Shown here one piece after another: positions 1-7,401 of a stretch of 13,602 bases of DNA. The notes under the pieces are model-generated. The model searched no databases and was not told where the DNA came from. It saw only the letters and a list, made by a program, of their open reading frames with translations. The DNA is from Spirochaetes bacterium GWF1_49_6. Lineage in GTDB: Bacteria; Spirochaetota; Brevinematia; Brevinematales; GWF1-51-8. The translations under genes and the position numbers were made by a program. How positions within the stretch are numbered: the first letter of the stretch is position 1; every line of letters begins with the position of its first letter. The DNA lies in assembly GCA_001829395.1 (NCBI GenBank), contig MIBD01000184.1:1-13602 (forward strand). Direction: 5' to 3'.

Positions 1-356
1 ACTTCATGCCGAATTAAATTTTCTATCACCTCGTCCAGCGCCGCTTTAAGCCGTTTTCCACAGATGAAGTCTTCCACCTTCCATATAAAAAACAGCTTCG
101 CCTTGACATCCTCTCCGTAGATAGGTTTTCGGCCCGGTCTTCGCCCCTTTGCCGCGATGTCCCCTTTCAGCACTTTCCCGCCGATAGTCACCTTTTTCCC
201 GTGGTTTCGAAGCAATGACGCGGCATAACTCCGGTTCAGCCCCGTAAGTTCCACGAAGTGATTCAAAATCTCCCCTCGCTCTTTTTTCCGGGCTTTTTGA
301 TACTTCTTCGCTATCTCTCGATATACCGGTTTCCTTTCTTTCATACTCAAACTCAT
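1..356 (-). CDS. Integrase/transposase, N-terminal part (runs off left edge)
   Basis: This is the first 118 codons of a DNA-binding transposase on the minus strand, reading out of the window with no stop. The start is the ATG at 356, the first ATG after an in-frame TAA, behind a strong GGGAGGG ribosome site. The protein is very basic. Residues about 10-52 form a helical helix-turn-helix-like region, with YREIAKKYQKARKKERGEIL followed by ELTGLNRSYAASLLRNHG. This pattern is typical of the N-terminus of 'integrase catalytic domain' or ISNCY-like transposases, in which a DDE catalytic core follows. That core lies outside the window, so integrity cannot be judged. A 121-codon ORF at 46-411 in another frame of the same strand is a shadow of this gene. 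The family call rests on remembered pattern, not a search. Confidence 0.75.
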   Translation of the reverse strand, partial: MSLSMKERKPVYREIAKKYQKARKKERGEILNHFVELTGLNRSYAASLLRNHGKKVTIGGKVLKGDIAAKGRRPGRKPIYGEDVKAKLFFIWKVEDFICGKRLKAALDEVIENLIRHE

Positions 357-382
357 TTTTCCCTCCCGCTTTTACAGGAGTT

Positions 383-433
383 ATTTTGAGTAGATTTTTC
401 TTTTGAGGCAACGTATCGTTTTCGAGTAGATTT
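383..433. repeat. Subterminal direct repeats of the IS end
   Basis: On the minus strand the motif AAATCTACTC(G/A)AAA occurs twice, at 433-420 and 397-384, 36 bp apart and between the transposase start and the probable element tip. Paired short repeats of this kind are commonly transposase binding sites at IS ends; that role here is inferred from position. Confidence 0.5.
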
Positions 434-454
434 ATTATAAGTCAATTCGCCCTA

Positions 455-482
455 TTGACATTCCGCTCCCCCGCATTATAAT
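455..482 (+). promoter_or_regulatory. Consensus sigma70-type promoter for the phosphatase gene
   Basis: TTGACA at 455-460 and TATAAT at 477-482 match both consensus hexamers exactly, with a 16-bp spacer. The expected start of transcription near 489 gives a leader of about 20 nt before the ATG at 511, with AGGGGA (499-504) as ribosome site. The -35 lies next to, or inside, the probable end of the IS. Confidence 0.7.
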
Positions 483-510
483 ATGTACAAAATAAAAAAG
501 GGGACATATC

Positions 511-2232
511 ATGCGCCTTTTCATTCACATTTTAATCGGTTCGATGGTATTTATTTCATACTCGAGCGGAGAGGTTAAATCGTCTCCTGCTTCCGTTAAA
601 ATATCCGCGGGGCTGAAACTCCACGTGATGCCGTTCCATAAGACGACGCTGCTCGCGGGAAAGATCAGCATCGTACCGAGACTGTACGAATTCTTTACCG
701 ACGGGTCGAAGACGAATTGCGATAGTTTTGTCACCAACGCGAAATTTTACCTGGGCGATAAAATGATCGGGGTGTCGTCGGAGAAACCTATTATGCTGAA
801 GGGCGACGTTATCTATGAGAAGAACGGGGTTTATCCGTTCAAAATCGTGACTGTCGCGAACGACGGGAAGACCTACGAGTATATTACCAATGTGACTATC
901 AGTAACGTCACTCTCACGGTGAAGGCGAAACTGAAGGAACCGAAGCCCGAAGGGATGGAGATCTATCTCGCGGGAAGCGCGTCGGTGCTGGTTAAAAAAG
1001 GGATGAATACCGAGTGGAACGCCACCGCGCTGAAGATGAAAAAAATCAGCGATCTGGAGTACGACGCGGCGTTTAAAGTGGGGCTGAACGAGACCGTGTT
1101 CATGGAGTTTACGCTCGGGAGTTGGGCGACTAAGGCGCGTGACGAGAAGAACGAACTCATCCATACCAGCACTGTTGTGAAAAAGGACGGGCAGGTATTC
1201 GAGGTCGCGATCGACAATTGGGGAAAGACCACCGGGAAAACATCCACCGAGGGGTGGAATATCGGGTTTACCGGGGACGGTAAAAACCTGACGCTGACCT
1301 ATTCGCAGAAGAATGAGAAACCGTGCGTTATCAACTACGGCTATCAGGGCGATAAATTCGTATCTAAATCTTTCAGCAATACGCAGTATTACTCGTTTGA
1401 CTTTCCCGCGAAATGGGGCGCAGCGCTCCTCATCAATATTCAGGGTCAGACGGTAACGAACTTGTTCGTACTGCCGAAGAAGGGTCTGCCCTTCACATTC
1501 CTCAAGGTCGGGGATATTCACTGCAATTCTACCGCGCCGATCCCCGCGCTGATGGCGAAGGAAACGAATATCGCGTTCGTGATGGATACCGGCGATCTCG
1601 TGATGGACGGTCTCAAGGCAACCGACTGGAATACGTACTACTCCCTCAACGGGTGTTATCTGAAAAAGTTTCTCTATCAGCCCGCGATGGGAAACCATGA
1701 ATATGAATCTCCCTTCTATAATTTCATCACCGGGAAACCGAAGTGGTATTCATATACGTGGGAAAACACGTACTTTATCTGCCTGGATAATAATAACAAT
1801 ATCGAAACCGGCTCGCCCCAGGTGAAGTGGCTCGAGGGCGAGTTAAAGAAAGCGTCGAAGTATAAATTCAAGATTGTCTATATGCATATTCCGCCCTATA
1901 GCTCGAAAAAACATGGCGACGACGAGATGATACAAACCCATCTGGTGCCGTTGTTCGATAAGTACGGCGTACAGCTCGTATTCTGCGGGCATGAGCACGG
2001 ATACGAGGTCTCCTACCCGATGAAGGCCAATAAGAAGTCCGGCAAGGGTACGATCTATATCATATCCGCGGGCGGCGGACAGTTTTTATACGATATAGAA
2101 AACAAGTCTGACTGGAGCAGAATCGATAAAAAGACATTCAATTATATGCGCGTGACGGTGTTTAAGGATAAAATAATCCTGAACGCGATTGACGATAAGG
2201 GGATTATATTCGATACGTTCGAAGTGAAATAA
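511..2232 (+). CDS. Exported calcineurin-like metallophosphoesterase with CBM20-like N-terminal region
   Basis: Predicted secreted phosphoesterase of 573 residues. A signal peptide covers about residues 1-20 (MRLFIHILIGSMVFISYSSG). The catalytic domain fills the C-terminal 250 residues and has every expected metal-binding motif in order: GDIH (334-337), GDLVMD (361-366), GNHE (394-397), the histidine in YMHIPP (H459) and GHEHG (493-497). These ligate a two-metal centre in the purple-acid-phosphatase and calcineurin-like superfamily; substrate cannot be predicted. Residues about 130-240 are beta-rich and include FTLGSWATKARDEKNE, which resembles the GSW region of CBM20 starch-binding modules fused to phosphoesterases in other bacteria. 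The ATG at 511 has a good AGGGGA site 6 bp upstream. The gene appears monocistronic, since the next gene has its own promoter. A 380-codon antisense ORF inside it is a codon-usage shadow. Confidence 0.88.
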   Translation: MRLFIHILIGSMVFISYSSGEVKSSPASVKISAGLKLHVMPFHKTTLLAGKISIVPRLYEFFTDGSKTNCDSFVTNAKFYLGDKMIGVSSEKPIMLKGDVIYEKNGVYPFKIVTVANDGKTYEYITNVTISNVTLTVKAKLKEPKPEGMEIYLAGSASVLVKKGMNTEWNATALKMKKISDLEYDAAFKVGLNETVFMEFTLGSWATKARDEKNELIHTSTVVKKDGQVFEVAIDNWGKTTGKTSTEGWNIGFTGDGKNLTLTYSQKNEKPCVINYGYQGDKFVSKSFSNTQYYSFDFPAKWGAALLINIQGQTVTNLFVLPKKGLPFTFLKVGDIHCNSTAPIPALMAKETNIAFVMDTGDLVMDGLKATDWNTYYSLNGCYLKKFLYQPAMGNHEYESPFYNFITGKPKWYSYTWENTYFICLDNNNNIETGSPQVKWLEGELKKASKYKFKIVYMHIPPYSSKKHGDDEMIQTHLVPLFDKYGVQLVFCGHEHGYEVSYPMKANKKSGKGTIYIISAGGGQFLYDIENKSDWSRIDKKTFNYMRVTVFKDKIILNAIDDKGIIFDTFEVK

Positions 2233-2238
2233 TGAACA

Positions 2239-2261
2239 ATTACACTATTTACTAGTGCAAT
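2239..2261. promoter_or_regulatory. Small inverted repeat overlapping the channel promoter
   Basis: CACTA (2243-2247) and TAGTG (2253-2257) are exact inverted copies around TTTAC. The arms extend by ATT/AAT past one mismatch. The element covers the candidate -35 (2248-2253), so it could be an operator. The stem is too AT-rich to be a convincing terminator for the phosphatase gene. Confidence 0.3.
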
Positions 2262-2275
2262 AAAAATGTTATAAT
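2248..2275 (+). promoter_or_regulatory. Extended -10 promoter for the channel gene
   Basis: TGTTATAAT (2267-2275) is a perfect TATAAT preceded by the TGn extension. TTTACT at 2248-2253 is a weak -35 (4 of 6) at 16 bp. Transcription would start near 2282, about 24 nt before the ATG at 2306. Confidence 0.55.
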
Positions 2276-2305
2276 AGTATAAAAATATATGCTATCGGAG
2301 GATAT

Positions 2306-4264
2306 ATGAAGCCAAAGTTTGGGGAAAAGATGCGGTATAATTTTGAGAATTTCATGTCACGCGGCGGGTCTGCCGTTTTCATTAGCCTGCTGATATTATT
2401 TTTTATCGCGTTCGGGATAGTAGCCGGAATACGAGCATTGATGTTCAGTATCGACCCCCAGCCCTTCGGCGAACAAATCGCGGATTCGGATATGGGCGAG
2501 CATGTATGGCTTGCGTTTACTGAAATCGCTGATCCGGGTAACGTCGGCGGTGAATCGCCGTTCTCCATTCAATATAAAATCTTAGGTATCGTTACCATAT
2601 TAGTCGGTATGGTCATCTTCTCGGCATTAATCGGATTGATCGGCCAGAAATTTGAGGAGACAGTCTATAATTTCAGGAAGGGAAAAAGCAAGGTAATAGA
2701 ATCCGATCATACCATCATCCTCGGATGGAACGAACGGGTGATGGATATTATCGATACGCTGATTATCGCCAACGAGAGCAGGAAGAAAGCCGCGATAGTA
2801 GTACTCGCCGAGAAGGATAAGGAAGAGATGGACGACGAGATATCGGAATCGATAAGCGACACCAAGACCACGAAAATTATCACCCGCAACGGGGTTACCT
2901 CATCGGTGACGCAGCTGGCAAAGGTGAATGTGCCCGGCGCGCGTTCCGCGATTTTGCTTTCCACCTGCCCGGAAGGCGCATCCCCCGAGGAAAAAACGTT
3001 ATCCGACACAAAAATTATCAAAACGATGCTCGCGTTAATCAGCGTGCAGGGCGGAGAAAACAAGCTCAATATCGTGCTGGAGTTATTCCACGACGAAAGT
3101 TTCGAGATTATAAAAACTTTAGGTGACCCGAAGATCAATGCAATCACCGCGAAGGAAATTTTGGGCAAACTTCTGGTACAGACCTCCATTTCCGGCGGAT
3201 TGGAAGTTGTATACGGCGAAATTCTCGGTTACTCGGGCTCGGAGACCTATTTTGTGTCCGACGAGTTTACCGGGATGAAGTTCGACGAACTGGCATATCA
3301 TTACCCCGACGGCGCTCCCTACGGCATCAGACGCCAAGACGGAGCGGTAATCATCAATCCCCCCGAGGGCAGTGTAATGCAGAATGGCGATGAGCTGATT
3401 ATGCTGGCGCAGGACGATTCGACCATCAAGTTCAAAAAGACCGCGGAATTTACCCCGGCGGATTTCCCTTATGAGCAGGTAACTGTCAAAAAGGAAACAG
3501 CCCGGCAGCTGCTTCTGGGCTGGCATAGTATTGCCACGGTGGTTATCGACGAATTCGCGGATTATCTCGCCGATGGATCGGTGATCGACATCCTGATCGA
3601 TGCTCCCTCCGACGATATAAAAAAATCCATATCGGAACTGCGGGCGAGAAATTCCGGGTTGAGCATCAATCTGATAGAAGCCAACCCGTTATCGATGGAA
3701 AACCTTCGCGCGGTAAGTCCGTTCGGATATAACAACGTCATCATTCTCGCGCAGAACGAGAACGATTTTAACCCCGAAAAGGTCGACTCCGATACGCTGG
3801 TGATTCTCCTTTTCCTGCGTAAAATACTCAGCGAGAAGGAGGGCGGGAAGAGCCACACCAAGATAATCACTCAGGTGCTGAACTCCGAGAACCAGGAACT
3901 GATTACCGATTACAACGCCGACGACTTCATTATCAGCAATAAGATGCTGACGTATTTGATGTCGCAGTTAAGCGAGGAACCCGGGCTGATCGCTATCTAT
4001 AATCAGCTTTTCGGGGCGGAGGGAAGTGAAATATACCTGAAGCCCGCGAATTTCTATTTCTCGCAGATGCCTGTCGAGGTAACATTCCCGGATATGATAC
4101 ACGCGGCTCGTAAGCGCGGGGAAATCTGTATCGGGCTGCGTATTTCCGAAAACGCGTCCGACGCGGATAAGAACTACGGAGTTATCATCAACCCCGGCAA
4201 AAAGGAAAAATTTGCGCTGACGGGAAGCGATTATATAGTGGTTTTCGCGGAAGATGAATTATAG
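2306..4264 (+). CDS. CASTOR/POLLUX-type ion channel with two RCK-like domains
   Basis: Predicted inner-membrane cation channel of 652 residues. TM1 spans about 22-46 and TM2 about 91-113; between them is the pore segment with ADPGN at 75-79. Plant CASTOR/POLLUX/DMI1 channels carry the related A-D-[A/S]-G-N filter, so this is the main evidence for the family. The cytosolic part holds two tandem RCK-type Rossmann regions, starting at HTIILGWNERV (135-145) and at LLLGWHS (402-408). The linker at 230-248 (TLSDTKIIKTMLAL) also fits the family. RCK domains usually gate such channels by binding ions or nucleotides; the ligand here is unknown. The ATG at 2306 follows GGAGG (2297-2301). The gene lies between its own promoter and a strong terminator, so it is probably a single-gene unit. 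Ion selectivity cannot be read from sequence. Confidence 0.85.
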   Translation: MKPKFGEKMRYNFENFMSRGGSAVFISLLILFFIAFGIVAGIRALMFSIDPQPFGEQIADSDMGEHVWLAFTEIADPGNVGGESPFSIQYKILGIVTILVGMVIFSALIGLIGQKFEETVYNFRKGKSKVIESDHTIILGWNERVMDIIDTLIIANESRKKAAIVVLAEKDKEEMDDEISESISDTKTTKIITRNGVTSSVTQLAKVNVPGARSAILLSTCPEGASPEEKTLSDTKIIKTMLALISVQGGENKLNIVLELFHDESFEIIKTLGDPKINAITAKEILGKLLVQTSISGGLEVVYGEILGYSGSETYFVSDEFTGMKFDELAYHYPDGAPYGIRRQDGAVIINPPEGSVMQNGDELIMLAQDDSTIKFKKTAEFTPADFPYEQVTVKKETARQLLLGWHSIATVVIDEFADYLADGSVIDILIDAPSDDIKKSISELRARNSGLSINLIEANPLSMENLRAVSPFGYNNVIILAQNENDFNPEKVDSDTLVILLFLRKILSEKEGGKSHTKIITQVLNSENQELITDYNADDFIISNKMLTYLMSQLSEEPGLIAIYNQLFGAEGSEIYLKPANFYFSQMPVEVTFPDMIHAARKRGEICIGLRISENASDADKNYGVIINPGKKEKFALTGSDYIVVFAEDEL

Positions 4265-4281
4265 AGTAATCAATAAAAATA

Positions 4282-4290
4282 TGGTAGAAT
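4282..4290 (+). promoter_or_regulatory. Candidate extended -10 promoter for the barrel-protein operon
   Basis: TGGTAGAAT is a TGn extension plus TAGAAT (5 of 6). No good -35 is present. The expected start near 4297 falls in the left arm of the terminator hairpin. Only 18 bases separate the terminator from the next ATG, so a promoter at or before the hairpin is needed unless transcription reads through. The decamer CAATAAAAAT occurs just upstream (4271-4280), as it does upstream of the channel gene's -10 (2258-2267). Confidence 0.4.
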
Positions 4291-4318
4291 AAATCGGGGC
4301 GAAAGCCCCGATTTTTAT
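4291..4318 (+). terminator. Intrinsic terminator after the channel gene
   Basis: A perfect 10-bp stem (left arm AAATCGGGGC, 4291-4300) is closed by a GAAA tetraloop (4301-4304). The right arm 4305-4314 runs into a T-rich tail to 4320. It lies 27 bp after the channel stop codon. The opposite strand has only a weak T-rich tail, so it works best in the + direction. Confidence 0.9.
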
Positions 4319-4336
4319 TTATCGACGGAGGAAATT

Positions 4337-6037
4337 ATGAAAAGATTGCATTTACTAGCCGCGTTCGGGACTATTTTTATCCTCCTGATCAGTCCCGCCA
4401 AACAATGGGCACGGGTATTCTTCGTCGGCTCGAATCCCTTTATGTCGATGATGGCGTTCCCGCAAAGCGTGCTCGAGTTAGATAAAGATATGCTATGGGT
4501 CACTGCGTCCTACCAGAGTCTCCCGTGGTGGGGCGATGTCGACGAGCCGATGAACCGTCCCAACGATTCCTACGCGTCCACCGAGCAGAGCATCAATTTC
4601 GTTAAGGAGGCGGGTGATACGGAATCCTCCTATTTCAGCCAGTACGGTTTCATGTCCGTCATCGAGGGGCAGGTGAATTATTTCCACAAATGGGCGAAAA
4701 ATGTAAAATCGATGCTCACCGTCAAATATACTCTCGAGGCGATGTACGGTAACGCCGAGGGGAATCTACGCGCGGAGACGAATACGATCCAATATATCCC
4801 ATTCGCATACGATGTTTCGCACCATATCCATAATTTCTACGCGGAGGGAGTCCTCGGATTTCTATTAGGAGATAACCCGTCGGGACTGAAGTTAGGATTC
4901 GGCTACGAAAACACAGGCAACCTGAGTTCCTCGTTTAACGCGACGGTCGAGGGGATCGATATCAAGTCCGATAGGCTGACATGGGGATGGACGACGGTCG
5001 GATGCAATCATATCCTCGGGTACAAGCATATCAACGGCGACGCGTGGCTCCAGAACAGCTATTCCATCGGCCCGCTCTATCAGTTCGATATCCAGTTCGG
5101 GACGACATTCCCATCGGTAAAAATCGGCAGCAGATTCCGTTATATCACCGGGACGCAGGATCAGTACGTCTGGCAGGCGAACAGTACCAACACAGTACTG
5201 GAAAGGAATTTCGACGGGACTTATGTGAAGAACGTCTGGTCGAAGAAGACCGACGACATGCTGTACCGTCTCTACGGGAATTTCGTGCTGAAACGGACGC
5301 AGGCATACTCCCTCAATCTCCTGCTCTTCTTCGGATATGAGAATAAAAACGCCTACAACGCGCTTGCTGAGAATATGAGTATCCAGACCAGTTCGCGCGA
5401 GTCGTTCTCGAGCATTGTGGTGGAGGCGAACCCGAATGTCAATATCTACGGCGATAAGGGGTTTTCGATAGATATCGCGCTTCTCGCGGAGTACAGCTAT
5501 ACCCGTTTCGAGAATATGTACGACCGTTGGAACAGCTTCCTCGGCGGGTCAAAGTCCACCTTCTGGGACACATCGTCGTACCAGGGTATCGAGTACTGGT
5601 GGGAGAATTTCTCCTATGCCGACGAGCATTTCGCGGACGTGGGCGCCGACCTCGCGATGCAAATCCCGTTATACGGTACCAAGACCGAAAAGCTGGGACT
5701 GTCACTCGTCCTGTTCATCAACACCAAGTTCACATTCAAAACGAAAACCTACGGGACGAACCAGAACACGTCGACCGATGTGGTATTCTCCCCGGTGAGT
5801 TACCGCGATAACTTCAAGCGCGAGATATGGTTCAATTCCGTGATCGGACTCATGTACCAATGGGAACGTTACACCCTCAGGATAGAACTGTACGAGCCGC
5901 TGATCTATTCGCTGCTGTCGAAGACGTCGGTGACCGACGCGTCGCATACGGTCACCTACTTCACGCAGGAAAAGACGCAGGCATGGGCGGTACAGCAGGG
6001 CACGAAGGTCGCGCTGACGCTGGGGTATGAATTGTAG
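4337..6037 (+). CDS. Predicted exported outer-membrane beta-barrel protein
   Basis: No family recognised. The 566-residue product begins with a signal peptide (MKRLHLLAAFGTIFILLISPA, cleavage probably near residue 21 or 25). The rest is rich in Trp, Tyr, Phe and Asn in alternating patterns such as KLGFGYENTGNL, VKIGSRFRYITG and LNLLLFFGYENKN, with polar turns between. There are no internal hydrophobic helices. This is what an outer-membrane barrel looks like. The C-terminus (VALTLGYEL) is an amphipathic strand, but it lacks the classic final aromatic residue. The ATG has GGAGG 5-6 bp upstream. The stop TAG overlaps the ribosome site of the next gene, which starts 13 bp later, so the two are probably translated from one mRNA. 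The last 50 coding bases are copied again at 7402-7460. It may be a channel, receptor or surface structure; the sequence does not say. Confidence 0.65.
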   Translation: MKRLHLLAAFGTIFILLISPAKQWARVFFVGSNPFMSMMAFPQSVLELDKDMLWVTASYQSLPWWGDVDEPMNRPNDSYASTEQSINFVKEAGDTESSYFSQYGFMSVIEGQVNYFHKWAKNVKSMLTVKYTLEAMYGNAEGNLRAETNTIQYIPFAYDVSHHIHNFYAEGVLGFLLGDNPSGLKLGFGYENTGNLSSSFNATVEGIDIKSDRLTWGWTTVGCNHILGYKHINGDAWLQNSYSIGPLYQFDIQFGTTFPSVKIGSRFRYITGTQDQYVWQANSTNTVLERNFDGTYVKNVWSKKTDDMLYRLYGNFVLKRTQAYSLNLLLFFGYENKNAYNALAENMSIQTSSRESFSSIVVEANPNVNIYGDKGFSIDIALLAEYSYTRFENMYDRWNSFLGGSKSTFWDTSSYQGIEYWWENFSYADEHFADVGADLAMQIPLYGTKTEKLGLSLVLFINTKFTFKTKTYGTNQNTSTDVVFSPVSYRDNFKREIWFNSVIGLMYQWERYTLRIELYEPLIYSLLSKTSVTDASHTVTYFTQEKTQAWAVQQGTKVALTLGYEL

Positions 6038-6043
6038 GAGGAG
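5985..6043 (+). repeat. Source copy of a 59-bp direct repeat
   Basis: This stretch covers the last 17 codons of the barrel gene, its stop and the start of the Shine-Dalgarno region of paralogue A. It matches 7402-7460 at 58 of 59 positions; the only difference, G6034 against A7451, is silent (TTG/TTA). Offset between copies is 1417 bp. Confidence 0.97.
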
Positions 6044-6050
6044 GATTTGG

Positions 6051-7331
6051 ATGAAGAAAGGAATAAATATTGTCACGATAACAGTAATGTCCATACTGGC
6101 GGGAGTTTCATTGGTATTCCCATATTACCATTATCACTACGTCAGACCGTATGCGGGTCAGGTGTTTTTCAGTAAAAACGCTTCGATTGCAATACTCGAT
6201 GAGAAATTGATTTATATGGACGATAAGTTTAATGTGGTATATTCGATCAGTAATACCGGCGTTAAACCGCAAAAAATAAAGATGAATCTTCCTATTTCTT
6301 TTTCTCTCGCAACACCGGTCAACGGTGAATTAAATCTGAATGGGATGCCGGTCGGTATCACAGAGGATGAAAAGATCGAGCTTGAGTATATCGACGACGA
6401 ACTCGATCTTTTGTGCACCGCGAACGGAACCGTAATTCAGCAAAAACTTCAGAAACTTGAAAACCCAATCATGGCGTTAGGGCAGGGGGAAGATATCAAC
6501 TACATGTATCAGGGCGAGATCGAGTTCCAACCGAATGAGACGAAAACTGTTATTTATAACTTCTCTCAGGAACCGATGCTAACCGATTATGAGACTGGGT
6601 TTTATAAAGTACTGCTGTATCTCCAGCTTACAGAAACTATGTGGAAAAAACCAATCAAATCCGCTTATTATAAGGTTGTGTATCCGTTTTTCCCGCTGCA
6701 TGAGCCTTTTACGAATATAGTTTCCTATTATCGCTATTCGGACTTAACGGGTGTTCCCTGCATCAACCAATACGACTATTATATTACTCCAAAACCGCAT
6801 TCCATTTCTACGAGCAACCAGTATTTTATTCTCGAATGGAACTATAAAAAATATATACCCAAGAATGATATTAAGTTAGATTGGGAAACATCCGGTGAGT
6901 ATCAACTTGCAGATTTGACAAAGGCGATAGAGGATGAAGACTTTTCAAAATATATGATAATACATGGTTTATTTAAAGAAGATTTTAATGACCGGGACCG
7001 TTTTTTCAGTTTTATCGTCACGCTGGGATATGCGTTAAAGGAACATGACAATATTAATGGGGCTAAAAACCTGATGCGTTTCGTCATAAACGGGATGAAC
7101 GCGCTGAATGGCTATAAATTTATAATGAAATTCTGGCGGGAATTTTTTTCACAGTTTCACTGGTATAAACCGAAATACGATACCGTGGAATTTTCCGGGC
7201 TCGATAAAATATTCGTGGACACGATGCTCGGGGCAACCTTAACCCCTGCCGAGAAGGACAAGGAAGATGTCCTGAAGAAGCAGGCGGTAAAAGAAGTTAA
7301 GGATAAACTGGAGAAGGTATGGAACAAGTAA
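6051..7331 (+). CDS. Exported protein, paralogue A (DUF4424-like, tentative)
   Basis: Function unknown. The product has 426 residues with a signal sequence or N-terminal anchor at about 5-25 (INIVTITVMSILAGVSLVFP). After it comes GQVFFSKNASIAI (36-48), then a beta-rich region and WKKPIKSAYYKVVYP (198-212). The layout 'G-VF-K---I-M--E-(I/L)Y' followed by an Ig-like stretch and a W-K-PI strand reminds me of DUF4424-type secreted proteins, but I hold that lightly. Residues 315-373 (RDRFFSFIVTLGY through FWREFFSQFHWYKP) are nearly shared with paralogue B. The end (400-426) is a charged helix. The ATG at 6051 was chosen because AGGAGGAGG (6036-6044) lies directly before it; an in-frame ATG at 6027 sits inside the barrel gene without a ribosome site. 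Sampled 60-base lines in the middle are 30-42% GC, below the neighbouring genes. Probably co-transcribed with the barrel gene. Confidence 0.75.
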   Translation: MKKGINIVTITVMSILAGVSLVFPYYHYHYVRPYAGQVFFSKNASIAILDEKLIYMDDKFNVVYSISNTGVKPQKIKMNLPISFSLATPVNGELNLNGMPVGITEDEKIELEYIDDELDLLCTANGTVIQQKLQKLENPIMALGQGEDINYMYQGEIEFQPNETKTVIYNFSQEPMLTDYETGFYKVLLYLQLTETMWKKPIKSAYYKVVYPFFPLHEPFTNIVSYYRYSDLTGVPCINQYDYYITPKPHSISTSNQYFILEWNYKKYIPKNDIKLDWETSGEYQLADLTKAIEDEDFSKYMIIHGLFKEDFNDRDRFFSFIVTLGYALKEHDNINGAKNLMRFVINGMNALNGYKFIMKFWREFFSQFHWYKPKYDTVEFSGLDKIFVDTMLGATLTPAEKDKEDVLKKQAVKEVKDKLEKVWNK

Positions 7332-7332
7332 A

Positions 7333-7368
7333 CCGGGAACTTTCCTAATTCGGGGAAAATGATCCCGG
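7333..7368 (+). other. Imperfect hairpin between paralogues A and B
   Basis: CCGGGA (7333-7338) pairs with TCCCGG (7363-7368). Inside it TTTCC (7341-7345) pairs with GGAAA (7354-7358). There is no T-run after the stem, so it is not a standard terminator. It could be an mRNA processing or partial attenuation site that sets the ratio of A to B. Confidence 0.4.
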
Positions 7369-7401
7369 ATTAGATGTGCCATTAATGACGAAATAAAATA
7401 A

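Larger units (their letters stand above)
1..460 (-). mobile_element. Insertion sequence end, 5' side of the transposase
   Basis: The transposase fragment plus about 100 bp of upstream non-coding DNA look like the left end of an insertion sequence that continues beyond base 1. Subterminal direct repeats at 383-397 and 419-433 support this. The exact outer boundary is not proven. Read on the minus strand from 460, the sequence starts TGTCAATAGGG, so 460 could be a TG...CA-type tip, but the partner end and target duplication are outside the window. Confidence 0.5.

Noticed and set aside
46..411. 121-codon minus-strand ORF at the left edge
   Set aside because: It is in a different frame from the real transposase reading (ATG at 356), which has a strong ribosome site and a family-like HTH sequence. 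The 121-codon product has no plausible domain.
556..1698. 380-codon antisense ORF opposite the phosphatase gene
   Set aside because: The sense strand has all the phosphoesterase motifs. The antisense product is Arg/Val-rich with no domain, as expected from codon bias of the sense gene.
6027..6050. Upstream ATG giving paralogue A eight extra residues
   Set aside because: It lies in the barrel gene's last codons with no ribosome site, and would put MNCRRRIW in front of a good signal peptide.
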